From UBA9337 sp036584565 (GTDB taxonomy: Bacteria > Patescibacteriota > Minisyncoccia > Moranbacterales > UBA9337), in assembly GCA_036584565.1 (NCBI GenBank), contig JAZHDF010000007.1, positions 1 to 8,090 of the forward strand: a stretch of 8,090 nt of DNA, given 5' to 3'. This document shows, piece by piece, positions 1 through 6,740 of the stretch. Numbering within the stretch: the first letter of the stretch is position 1; every line of letters begins with the position of its first letter. The notes beneath the pieces were generated by a model. It was not told the DNA's origin. It made no database searches and was given only the letters and a program-made list of their open reading frames with translations. Position numbers and translations under genes: made by a program.

Positions 1-57
1 TATAGAGAGATTAAATGAATTGGCGAGTGTAAACTTGACGCTGCAATGTTACATTTT

Positions 58-86
58 TTGACAGGCGATTTTTTTTATGATATAAA
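58..86 (+). promoter_or_regulatory. Sigma-70-type promoter of the structured RNA
   Basis: A perfect TTGACA (58-63) is separated by exactly 17 nt from TATAAA (81-86). The predicted transcription start, about 7 nt after the -10 box, falls at 92-94. This is exactly where the first RNA helix begins (A93), so promoter and RNA structure support each other. The 57 bases before it hold nothing I can identify. Confidence 0.75.
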
Positions 87-92
87 TTTGTT

Positions 93-297
93 AGTCCCGA
101 ATAATTGTGGCGGATTATTCTTGGTCGAAAAGACTAGGGACTTAGCTGAGACCGGTTTTTGGAAAATGTTAGGAAAAAGTAGCGACGAGCGAAAATTCCA
201 ATTAAGTAACTCGGTAATCCGGGTGAATGCCAGGACGATTTATGTCCGACGGATAACATTTTCTAATTAAAAGCTCCATGAGCTTGCCGGTTTTTTT
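93..297 (+). ncRNA. Unidentified structured non-coding RNA, about 205 nt
   Basis: The sequence after the promoter folds by eye into consecutive helices. The 5' domain is a compact three-way junction. It has a closing stem 93-98/137-142 (6 Watson-Crick pairs), a 7-bp hairpin 99-105/114-120 with an 8-nt loop, and a 5-bp hairpin 122-126/132-136 with loop GAAAA; only T121 is unpaired between them. The 3' domain can be closed by 151-155/287-291 (ACCGG/CCGGT). It contains a 13-bp helix 159-171/254-266 with one G.U pair, which encloses smaller stems at 172-175/196-199, 209-214/219-224 (loop TAAT) and 233-237/243-247. A 6-bp hairpin 271-276/280-285 and a run of seven T at 291-297 follow. No long credible ORF lies inside. 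I do not see signatures of tmRNA, RNase P RNA (GAGGAAAGUC) or SRP RNA (GGAAGGAAGCA). A 6S RNA would have its two ends paired, which is not seen. It converges on the minus-strand operon. Family and function are unknown. Confidence 0.6.
271..297 (+). terminator. Probable intrinsic terminator of the RNA
   Basis: The perfect hairpin AAGCTC-CAT-GAGCTT (271-285) is followed by GCCGG and seven T residues. The hairpin itself is 5 nt from the T-run, which is atypical. The CCGG at 287-290 can instead pair with CCGG at 152-155, placing a GC-rich helix directly before the T-run. On the minus strand the same hairpin is followed only by TTAATT, so it may weakly end the operon from the other side too. Confidence 0.5.
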
Positions 298-311
298 ATT
301 TTATAAAATTT

Positions 312-836
312 TTATTCCATATGAACGGGAACTTCTTTTTTTGAAGTCATTTTGTTTTGTATGATTATTCCCCAGTGAATATATTTTTTTCCTTTAAAAT
401 CAACATCATGCCAACGTTCTTCTAGCTCGCTAAAATTCAAAAAGGTTCTTGATATGGAAGCGGGATCTTCAAAATAAATTTTATTTTTATCGTAACCGAT
501 AGCCACAACATAATGCCCATCTTTCCAGTTATTTTCCCAATCAACTATTTCCTTGTTTGACCAAGCCTGCAATAATAATATAATCGGCATATCTCTATCT
601 AAATAGGATATAATATCCTTAATATTCATTTCGCCAGATTTATATTTTATATTGTTTTCAAAGAGAACTTTTTCCAAAGCATCGGGGCTAGTACCATCTT
701 TGGTGGATTTGGCTTTTTTTATTATTTTTTCTTCACGAATATCAACCCCACAATGGGCCAGAACTGATTGTAAAACGCTGGCCCCGCAATCCCAATCATA
801 AACTTGTCTTAATTCAGGAAATTTTATCAATTTCAT
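312..836 (-). CDS. Stand-alone C39-family (papain-like) cysteine peptidase
   Basis: 174 aa, resembling the peptidase C39 domain that in bacteriocin ABC exporters cleaves double-glycine leader peptides. All expected catalytic residues are visible: oxyanion Gln11 and nucleophile Cys17 in QVYDWDCGAS, His108 in DGHYVVAIGYD, and Asp124 in FEDPAS. The domain fills almost the whole protein. No signal peptide, membrane segment or ABC transporter domain is attached, so it should act in the cytoplasm unless tethered by a partner. It is the last gene of the minus-strand operon, starting 8 nt after the rhodanese stop. The ATG is preceded by A/T-rich sequence without a Shine-Dalgarno motif. No bacteriocin-like precursor or exporter is in view, so the substrate is unknown. 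The family call is firm; a processing role is inference. A non-proteolytic member of the C39-like group is possible, but the complete triad argues for activity. Confidence 0.85.
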   Translation of the reverse strand: MKLIKFPELRQVYDWDCGASVLQSVLAHCGVDIREEKIIKKAKSTKDGTSPDALEKVLFENNIKYKSGEMNIKDIISYLDRDMPIILLLQAWSNKEIVDWENNWKDGHYVVAIGYDKNKIYFEDPASISRTFLNFSELEERWHDVDFKGKKYIHWGIIIQNKMTSKKEVPVHME

Positions 837-844
837 AGTATTTT

Positions 845-1660
845 TTATTTTTCAATTTCAAATCTTTTTTCTTGCCAAGCTGCAAAACCGCCTTGAAGGG
901 TGTAGGTAGCCAAAAATCCCAAGTCATGCAATTTGACGGCGGCGCTAAAGTCTTCATCGGCATCGGCTCCGTAAACCAAAATTTCTTTGGAAAAGGGAAT
1001 ATCCGATTTTCTTTTCTCCAGCTCTTCCAGCGGGATATTGACGGCTTTAGGGATATGACCGTTGGTGTAGAGAAAAGATTTGCGGACATCGACTATAAAT
1101 ACCGGATAATTGTTTTCGAGAGCGAATTTGAGCTGTTCGGGAATAATTTGATCCACTTTGGACCAATCAAGAGCGGATTCTTTGTCGCCACTACTAATCA
1201 GTCGGTTGCCTTCTTCCGCCCAGCCGACTATTCCGCCGGTCAAAACCTTGAAATTTTTAAATCCCGATTCCGATAAAATTTGGGCTACCGAGGCTTCCTC
1301 CTTTTTGCGTTCATAATTATAGCCTATTATAGCGACGAATTCTTCTTTGGAAATCTTTTGAAGAGTTTCATTTAGATTTTGGCTGGAAACGTTAAGAGAG
1401 CCTTCGATATGATTTTTTTCAAAATTGACACTGTCTCGGACATCCAATAACGAAATTTTTTCTTGATTGATTATTTTTTTTTCGAGTTCCGAGGCGGTAA
1501 TATAGGTATAGTCGGAAAATAACTCCTCCGACTTTCTTTCAGTTTGTTCGTCTTTGACTCCGCTGCTAAGTCCTTGAATGATGTAAAAGGAAGAAATTAA
1601 AAAAATCAAACCCATTCCGATGAGAATTACTTTATTTTCATTTTTTTGTTTGGGATTCAT
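845..1660 (-). CDS. Membrane-anchored tandem rhodanese-like protein without catalytic cysteines
   Basis: 271 aa. Residues about 11-29 form a single N-terminal membrane helix, preceded by a lysine-rich start, which likely puts the rest outside the cytoplasm. Two rhodanese-like domains follow. Domain 1 (about 52-155) has LLDVRD at 71-76, H84 with a following E-G pair, and TGGIVGWAEEG near 141-151. Domain 2 (about 172-271) has VDVRK at 190-194, GHIPKAVNIP at 201-210, and QGGFAAW at 256-262. In active rhodaneses a Cys opens the six-residue active loop. Here the matching places are Gly113 (IIGYNYERK) and Gly231 (VYGADADED), and the protein contains no cysteine at all. Sulfurtransferase activity is therefore unlikely, and a binding or scaffold role is more plausible. 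The gene lies 3 nt after fmt and 8 nt before the C39 peptidase gene, so all three are probably co-transcribed. No Shine-Dalgarno motif precedes the ATG. Confidence 0.85.
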   Translation of the reverse strand: MNPKQKNENKVILIGMGLIFLISSFYIIQGLSSGVKDEQTERKSEELFSDYTYITASELEKKIINQEKISLLDVRDSVNFEKNHIEGSLNVSSQNLNETLQKISKEEFVAIIGYNYERKKEEASVAQILSESGFKNFKVLTGGIVGWAEEGNRLISSGDKESALDWSKVDQIIPEQLKFALENNYPVFIVDVRKSFLYTNGHIPKAVNIPLEELEKRKSDIPFSKEILVYGADADEDFSAAVKLHDLGFLATYTLQGGFAAWQEKRFEIEK

Positions 1661-1663
1661 TTT

Positions 1664-2626
1664 TTATTTTAAAATGCTACCGATAAAATCAGGATAGCCG
1701 TTAATGAAGTCAAGGGTGGCGGTTTCATTTTTTCCCGCTAATTGGATTTTGTCGATAATAATTACTCCGTCTATCGTTTGAACGGCGATTTGTTTTTCGT
1801 TATATTTAAAAATTTCTCCTTGATGATGTTTTTCTCCCGGTTTCTCCTTAGCTATTTCGATGGCGGTAAAGGAAATTTTATTAAGAGCTCCCTTATTTTC
1901 CCAGAAAGAGAAAATTCCCGGCCAAACCTTGAAAGCTCTGAATTTATTGTAAATTTCTCGGGCGGGTTCATTCCAATTTATTTTGCCGTCCGATTTCTCG
2001 ATTAATTGGCACATAGTAGCCTCGGCATGGTTTTGTTTTAAGGGCTTTATCTCTCCTTTTATCCAGGCGGGAATTGTTTCGGATAATAATTTCGAGCCGA
2101 CTACCGCCAGTTTTCCCGTCAGAGTTATATAATCATCTTCGGGTTCGATGGCGATGGATTTTTGAGAGAGTATATCTCCGGTGTCTACCCCCTTGTCCAT
2201 AAGCATTATAGTGATCCCGGTTTCCTTTAAGTCTTCAATGATGGCGTTGTGAATCGGGGAGGCACCTCTTAATTTAGGTAAGACCGAAGCATGCACATTG
2301 ATGGACTTGAATTTGGGAATTTCTAAAATTTTTTCTGGCAGTATTTTGCCGAAGGCTGCGACAATTATTAAATCCGGCTTTAATTTTTCCAGCCAGTTTT
2401 TAAATTCCTGATCAAGCTTTTCCGGTTGATAAATTTCAATGTTTTTTTCCAAGGCGATTTTTTTTACCGGACTGACAAATTCCTCTCTTTTATTTTTAGA
2501 GAGATAATCGGGTTGAGTGATCACCGCCAAAACGGGGTACTCTTCCAAAATAAGAGATTCAAGGATAATACTTGAAAAATCGGGTGTACCCATAAAGACT
2601 AATTTTGGTTTTTCTTCTTTTTGCAT
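1664..2626 (-). CDS. fmt: Methionyl-tRNA formyltransferase
   Basis: 320 aa, normal length for the family. The enzyme transfers the formyl group of 10-formyl-tetrahydrofolate to Met-tRNA(fMet) in the cytoplasm, making the initiator. The N-terminal Rossmann-like catalytic domain opens with VFMGTPDFS (10-18). Catalytic residues are visible as Asn110 and His112 in NVHASVLP, and Asp148 in GVDTGD. The loop PKLRGASPIHNAI (117-129) matches the family's conserved SLLPxxRGAAPI region. The C-terminal tRNA-binding OB-like domain begins near residue 210, with DGKINW at 213-218 and FRAFKVWPG at 229-237. The gene sits 9 nt after def, the classical def-fmt pairing, and 3 nt before the rhodanese gene. The A-rich leader shows no Shine-Dalgarno motif. 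Identification is secure. Confidence 0.97.
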   Translation of the reverse strand: MQKEEKPKLVFMGTPDFSSIILESLILEEYPVLAVITQPDYLSKNKREEFVSPVKKIALEKNIEIYQPEKLDQEFKNWLEKLKPDLIIVAAFGKILPEKILEIPKFKSINVHASVLPKLRGASPIHNAIIEDLKETGITIMLMDKGVDTGDILSQKSIAIEPEDDYITLTGKLAVVGSKLLSETIPAWIKGEIKPLKQNHAEATMCQLIEKSDGKINWNEPAREIYNKFRAFKVWPGIFSFWENKGALNKISFTAIEIAKEKPGEKHHQGEIFKYNEKQIAVQTIDGVIIIDKIQLAGKNETATLDFINGYPDFIGSILK

Positions 2627-2635
2627 ATTTTATTT

Positions 2636-3064
2636 TTAGCGTTTTATAAAAACAATTCCGGCTAAATGATCGATCTCATGCTGAAAAGCTCTGGCCAACA
2701 AGCCACGCGCTTTTATTTTACACTTTTCTCCCTTTTCGTTCAAATATCTGACTTGGACTGTAGAGAAGCGCTTAATTGGGATAAATTTACCCGGAAAACT
2801 TAAACAACCCTCCTCACAGCTTTCCAATTCTTTGGAGTGGGAAGTTATTTTGGGATTAATCAGGGTATATGTTTTCCCTTGATAATCAACGATGCATAAT
2901 TGCAGTGATTTTCCGACTTGGGGGGCGGCCAAGCCCATGCCGTTATTCTCTCGCATGGCGCTTAACATCTCCGGAATAAGAGCTTGAATTTCTTTATCCA
3001 GGGGATTTTTTATTTTTTCCGCTTTTTTGTCCAAAATCGGATCGGGATAAGTTACAATTTTCAT
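2636..3064 (-). CDS. def: Peptide deformylase
   Basis: 142 aa from ATG. A metalloenzyme that removes the formyl group from the N-terminal fMet of new proteins as they leave the ribosome. The three family motifs are complete: GMGLAAPQVG (42-51), EEGCLSFPG (84-92, metal ligand Cys87) and QHEIDHLAG (127-135, ligands His129 and His133, catalytic Glu130). The N-terminus MKIVTYPDPIL is the usual family start. A longer frame begins with TTG at 3085 and adds seven residues, but it would overlap the upstream stop by 8 nt and lacks a ribosome binding site, so ATG at 3064 is preferred, leaving a 13-nt gap. It stands directly before fmt, matching the coupled formylation-deformylation pathway. Type I/III assignment is not attempted. 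Confidence 0.96.
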   Translation of the reverse strand: MKIVTYPDPILDKKAEKIKNPLDKEIQALIPEMLSAMRENNGMGLAAPQVGKSLQLCIVDYQGKTYTLINPKITSHSKELESCEEGCLSFPGKFIPIKRFSTVQVRYLNEKGEKCKIKARGLLARAFQHEIDHLAGIVFIKR

Positions 3065-3077
3065 TGAGGTGGATTTT

Positions 3078-3428
3078 TCATTCAAAATTTTTGTAAATTT
3101 CTTTTACTTCTTTTGAGTGAAAAACTTTTATTTTAATTGATTTTAATTCAGGTTGTTTGTCAATTATAACACTTTTTGAGTTATTTTTCAAGACTTGGAA
3201 GCTTTCTTTTTTTATGAACTTATCATTCAGATATAATTTCCATTCAAAGTCTTCTTTGTCGGTGTAATTTTCCACGGTAAAATTGGCGGATGAAGTTTGA
3301 ATATCGTCAAAATATAAAAACCAACCATTGGTTATGACAGATTGTTTTTTTTCCCAAAAGGCCAAGAAAGAGAAACTGATCAAGATAAAAAAAACGGTAG
3401 AAAGGATAATTATTTTTTGATTGGCCAT
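3078..3428 (-). CDS. Small membrane-anchored protein with a beta-rich outer domain
   Basis: 116 aa from ATG at 3428. One hydrophobic helix (about residues 5-24) is followed by FWEKKQ and a soluble part of about 90 residues with alternating strand-like segments (FTVENYTDKEDFEWKLYLND at 50-69), suggesting an immunoglobulin/FN3-like beta-sandwich outside the cell. The wording of this part faintly recalls the C-terminal region of DUF1616 proteins, but I cannot confirm it. The frame stays open upstream to an ATG at 3476 and a TTG at 3488, but those starts would lie inside the preceding gene. The ATG at 3428 is 4 nt after that gene's stop and begins right before the membrane helix, so it is preferred. 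The close coupling suggests it works with the large membrane protein upstream. Function unknown. Confidence 0.75.
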   Translation of the reverse strand: MANQKIIILSTVFFILISFSFLAFWEKKQSVITNGWFLYFDDIQTSSANFTVENYTDKEDFEWKLYLNDKFIKKESFQVLKNNSKSVIIDKQPELKSIKIKVFHSKEVKEIYKNFE

Positions 3429-3432
3429 AGAA

Positions 3433-5478
3433 TTATTTTTTTGATTTGGCAAAAATCGAAAGACTGGGGCTTTCATAAATTTTATCAAAATCCGAATTAT
3501 TTATAAATTGGGGTCCGTCAACGGTTGTGTCAACGATAACATATTCAACACCGGTTCCTTCGAAACAGCGTGTGGCTCTTTCCGAAGCAGGCTCACTAAT
3601 CATCCAGAGAGTGCACATTTCCCGGGGTTTGGTAGGGTCTTCGTAACGTTTGAAATATCCGCGGGAGAGAGGAAAATTGGGGTCTTGCATAAAGAAAAGC
3701 TTCATCCAAGCATCGGCGGATATATAATTATGGTCTTTTAGTATGTTGGTCGAAATTGAATTTTCGCCAGAAATTAAGCGAGTAGCCAGAAAATCCGACA
3801 GGTGGTAAGTTTGAAGGGCTTTTTGATTTTTTTCATTATTGGAAAGGGATTGATTATTATCATAAAATCCCTGGAAGGAAAGGGTAAGAAAAGAGAGGCC
3901 CAGAATGAGAAATATAATTTTTGTTTTAAAGACTTTGCGAGAGTTTAATTTTACAAGCATTTCCAAAATAAAAAACAATCCGACGGAGGCCAAAATTAAG
4001 AAAGGAAAGTTGGCGTAGTGAGAAACCCGGTCGGAGGGAACATTAATAAGTAACCATTGAGGTTTCAGGGTCAAAAGAGAGACAGAAAATGCCCAACCGA
4101 TTAGAATAAAAATAGCCAAGATGTCAATATATTGCTTGCTTTTTTTAATAAAGAAGAAATATCCCAGTAGAGATAATCCGCCGATAATTCCCAAAATCAG
4201 ACGAATTTCTCCGACGGCGTATTTGAATTGCTCCGAGTTGAGACCGGCGCGAGTGGATTTACTGGGGGCTCCTAAGGCGGTTCCCTTGGCATCGTTTATG
4301 ATATAGGCGGGCATATGGATATAAACAGTAAAAATTGAAAGCAAAATAAAAAAGACAGCCACTTGGGGGGCAAAGAATAATTTAGACAGATCGGGAAATA
4401 TTTTAAAGATTGATAAATTTGGATTTTTTTTGTCTCGGATGCTGGAAATTGACGCTTCGATTAGTGTTGTTAACATGAAGAAAGTCAGGATAAATATAAT
4501 GATAAAAATAAAAATTAAACCGCTTAAATGATGGCTGTAAAAAATTCCGGCACTTGAAAGTAAACCCATAATAAGGAACCAAGAGTTTTTTTCTTTTACC
4601 GCTCGAAGAAAAAAATAAAGACTGACGGGAATAAGAAGGTTACCGATCAGATTTCCCACCACTCCTCCGCTGACAAATTTGGCTTGAGGAGAGGTGGTGG
4701 CATAGACGGGGCCGGATATAAATAAAGTAAAAATCGAAAGATTGGCGGGATTTATCAGTTTGTTTTTGACAGAATAAATTATTTCAAAAACTCGGAAAGC
4801 CAAGATGAAGATAGTCAGCAGACCGAAAATATTGAATAAAAAAAGAAGGAGCATAGGGAAATAAGAGATAAAATCAAGACCGGTCAAGATATTTACTCCG
4901 GAAAAAATAAGATGTTCCCCGATAATGAAGTCATCTATGGAATTATTTTCAATCCGATAATTTTCGCCTTCGGAGATAATTTCATTTTCCCGATATTGAG
5001 GCAATTCTCCCGTCAAGGAGATTATTTTGGACCAATACATATGATGACCAAGATCGGTGGAGGTGGGTAGGGCGGAGTCTTTCAGATAAACCGTTTTAAT
5101 AAATATTGTTAAAAATAAAATCAAGACAATTAAGCTTGTTTGGTTTTTATTAAAAATAAGTGATGATTTTGTTGAAGAAGTCGGAAATTCTTTTTGTTTG
5201 GAGGATTTTTTTCTGTAAACTCCCAAACAGGCCAAGCTGAAAAGCGAAATCGACCCCAGGATAAATTTTAGATCAATGGCAAACCCCAACTCTCCGCCGA
5301 GAATTACAATCAAATCAAAAACAACCAATCCAATTGTCGGAGAAAGAATAAAAACCTCAAGGGGAGAAAAGAGGTCTGAAATATTTTTTTTAAAAAAAGC
5401 CAAAATTAAAAGATAGCCCGGCAAAAAGAGCAAAGAAACAATACTGAATAAAAACAATAAAAGCTTAACTAAAAACAT
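3433..5478 (-). CDS. Large polytopic membrane protein, probable GT-C-fold glycosyltransferase-like
   Basis: 681 aa from ATG. There are roughly 10-13 hydrophobic segments over residues 1 to about 535, then a soluble C-terminal domain of about 145 residues. A long loop after the early helices carries STDLGHHMYW with Asp142, His145 and His146. An acidic residue in the first large outer loop is typical of GT-C transferases (PMT, STT3, ArnT), which use lipid-linked sugars. Further polar membrane-edge motifs are YSHHLSG (314-320) and PSDRVSHYANFPF (481-493). The C-terminal part (for example GVEYVIVDTTV, near 643-653) resembles the soluble tail found in many GT-C-like proteins. The fold is inferred from layout; donor and acceptor are unknown. 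TTG at 5490 would add four residues, but ATG at 5478 fits the hydrophobic N-terminus better. It is the first gene of the minus operon, behind its own promoter. Confidence 0.7.
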   Translation of the reverse strand: MFLVKLLLFLFSIVSLLFLPGYLLILAFFKKNISDLFSPLEVFILSPTIGLVVFDLIVILGGELGFAIDLKFILGSISLFSLACLGVYRKKSSKQKEFPTSSTKSSLIFNKNQTSLIVLILFLTIFIKTVYLKDSALPTSTDLGHHMYWSKIISLTGELPQYRENEIISEGENYRIENNSIDDFIIGEHLIFSGVNILTGLDFISYFPMLLLFLFNIFGLLTIFILAFRVFEIIYSVKNKLINPANLSIFTLFISGPVYATTSPQAKFVSGGVVGNLIGNLLIPVSLYFFLRAVKEKNSWFLIMGLLSSAGIFYSHHLSGLIFIFIIIFILTFFMLTTLIEASISSIRDKKNPNLSIFKIFPDLSKLFFAPQVAVFFILLSIFTVYIHMPAYIINDAKGTALGAPSKSTRAGLNSEQFKYAVGEIRLILGIIGGLSLLGYFFFIKKSKQYIDILAIFILIGWAFSVSLLTLKPQWLLINVPSDRVSHYANFPFLILASVGLFFILEMLVKLNSRKVFKTKIIFLILGLSFLTLSFQGFYDNNQSLSNNEKNQKALQTYHLSDFLATRLISGENSISTNILKDHNYISADAWMKLFFMQDPNFPLSRGYFKRYEDPTKPREMCTLWMISEPASERATRCFEGTGVEYVIVDTTVDGPQFINNSDFDKIYESPSLSIFAKSKK

Positions 5479-5516
5479 AACAAAATCCAAAATTTAAGAA
5501 TTTTTGAGCTGTTATT

Positions 5517-5545
5517 ATAATAACATAAGGAAAAAAGTTCGCCAA
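5517..5545 (-). promoter_or_regulatory. Promoter of the minus-strand operon
   Basis: Read on the minus strand, TTGGCG (5545-5540) is followed by a 17-nt spacer and TATTAT (5522-5517). An overlapping TATAAT three bases further downstream is an alternative -10. The predicted start near 5510 leaves a leader of about 30 nt before the ATG at 5478. This is the only good minus-strand promoter I see for the six-gene operon. Confidence 0.55.
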
Positions 5546-5555
5546 TCGGTTTGGC
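5541..5555. promoter_or_regulatory. Dyad shared by two divergent -35 boxes
   Basis: GCCAA-TCGGT-TTGGC is a perfect 5-bp inverted repeat around a 5-nt centre. It covers most of both -35 boxes of the back-to-back promoters. It could be an operator for a dimeric regulator controlling both directions, or merely the result of two facing TTGGC-type -35 elements. Confidence 0.35.
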
Positions 5556-5579
5556 AGGTTATTGATTTTGAATTAGAAT
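5551..5579 (+). promoter_or_regulatory. rodA promoter
   Basis: TTGGCA (5551-5556), a spacer of exactly 17 nt, and TAGAAT (5574-5579). The predicted start is near 5586, giving a very short leader of about 15 nt without a Shine-Dalgarno motif before the rodA ATG at 5601. Confidence 0.65.
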
Positions 5580-5600
5580 AGAGTGAGATAAAATAAAATT

Positions 5601-6725
5601 ATGTTGGTAAAGATTTTAAAATCGGATTGGGTCTTGATTGCGGCCGTCAGCTTGCTTCTGGGGGTCGGACTTTTGGCTTTGTATAGTATTTCTTCTTCAC
5701 AGGTCCATGGAGAGGGCTTAACCTTTTTCGGTCGTCAGTCGGTAGCTGTTTTAATAGGCTTGGTGGCTATGATTTCTTTTTCGGTCATCGATTATCATTA
5801 TTTTCAGGCGCATAGTCGGTGGATTTATTTTTTTATGTTATTATTATTGTTGTTGGTTTTATTGACGGGATCTTTGGTGAGAGGAACGACTGGTTGGATC
5901 TCTTTCGGTCTTTTTAATTTTCAGCCGGTTGAATTGGCTAAAATATTTTTGATTTTGTCTTTAGCCAGTTTTATTACCAAGAGCAAGGCGGTTTTGAGTG
6001 AGTTTTCGAGATTGCTAACCGCCTTTTTTCTTGCCGGGACAGCTATTTTTTTGGTGTTGAGGCAGCCTGATTTCGGAAGTGCTTTGATCTTGGTGGCCAT
6101 TTTACTGGTTATGCTTTTTCTCTCCGGAATAGAATGGCGTTATTTGGTTTCAATGTTTTTTTTGGGTTTGGCGGGATTATTTATTGCTTGGTTTATGTTG
6201 GCTGATTATCAAAAAAATAGAATTATTAATTTTATCAATCCGGAGAATGATCCCAAAGGGAGCGGGTACAATGTGATCCAATCGATGATCGCGGTCGGTT
6301 CGGGAGGAGTAACCGGCAAAGGACTGGGTCACGGTTCCCAATCTCAATTGAATTTTCTGCCGGAAAATCATACTGATTTTATTTTTGCGGTGATTGTGGA
6401 AGAATTCGGGGTGGTAGGGGCGAGCGTGGTGATGGCTTTGCTTTTGATTATTTTTTATCGTATGAAAAAAATCGCCGAGTCGGCTATGGATAACTTTGGG
6501 TATTTAATAGTGTCCGGAAGTATGGCGATGTTTTTTGCTCAGGTCTTGGTGAATATCGGAATGAATATCGGAGTGATGCCGGTAACTGGAATTCCTTTGA
6601 TTTTTTTGAGTTACGGAGGAAGCTCTTTAATTTCTTTATTTATAGTTATCGGCATAGTAAATAATATTTTCATAACCAGTAAAAGAAATATGGAAAATCG
6701 GATAAAAACCGAGGAAGAGTTTTAG
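5601..6725 (+). CDS. rodA: Rod-shape peptidoglycan polymerase RodA (SEDS family)
   Basis: 374 aa, usual size, with about ten membrane helices. SEDS proteins polymerise lipid II into glycan strands, working with a class B penicillin-binding protein in the elongasome. The start SDWVLIAAVSLLLGVGLLALYS (8-29) is RodA-like. Conserved blocks are GTTGWISFG...QPVELAK (95-114), RQPDFGSA (154-161), NFLPENHTDFIFAVIVEEFG (251-270) holding the presumed catalytic Asp259, and MPVTGIPLIFLSYGGSS (326-342). FLPExHTDFIFAV favours RodA over FtsW. Two signature positions deviate: QPVE instead of QPSE (Val110), and IPLIF instead of IPLPF (Ile334). The catalytic Asp and Glu111 are retained, so activity is expected. 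It has its own promoter and no visible Shine-Dalgarno motif. No mreBCD or partner PBP gene is in the window. Confidence 0.93.
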   Translation: MLVKILKSDWVLIAAVSLLLGVGLLALYSISSSQVHGEGLTFFGRQSVAVLIGLVAMISFSVIDYHYFQAHSRWIYFFMLLLLLLVLLTGSLVRGTTGWISFGLFNFQPVELAKIFLILSLASFITKSKAVLSEFSRLLTAFFLAGTAIFLVLRQPDFGSALILVAILLVMLFLSGIEWRYLVSMFFLGLAGLFIAWFMLADYQKNRIINFINPENDPKGSGYNVIQSMIAVGSGGVTGKGLGHGSQSQLNFLPENHTDFIFAVIVEEFGVVGASVVMALLLIIFYRMKKIAESAMDNFGYLIVSGSMAMFFAQVLVNIGMNIGVMPVTGIPLIFLSYGGSSLISLFIVIGIVNNIFITSKRNMENRIKTEEEF

Positions 6726-6740
6726 AAAATATTTTAAGAC

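Noticed and set aside
46..270. Plus-strand ORF of 74 codons at the window start
   Set aside because: It begins upstream of the predicted transcription start, has no ribosome binding site or recognisable domain, and overlaps helices that explain the region better as structured RNA.
93..297. RNase P, tmRNA, SRP or 6S RNA identity for the structured RNA
   Set aside because: None of their conserved core motifs is visible, and the 5' and 3' ends do not pair as in 6S RNA.
872..1276. Plus-strand ORF of 134 codons inside the rhodanese gene
   Set aside because: Opposite-strand shadow of a well-supported coding sequence; its translation shows no family motif and it has no promoter.
3065..3085. TTG start extending peptide deformylase by seven residues
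   Set aside because: It overlaps the upstream gene, has no ribosome binding site, and the ATG at 3064 gives the usual deformylase N-terminus.
3429..3488. Upstream starts (ATG 3476, TTG 3488) for the small membrane protein
   Set aside because: They lie within the preceding gene and add a non-hydrophobic stretch before the membrane helix; the ATG at 3428 sits 4 nt after the upstream stop.
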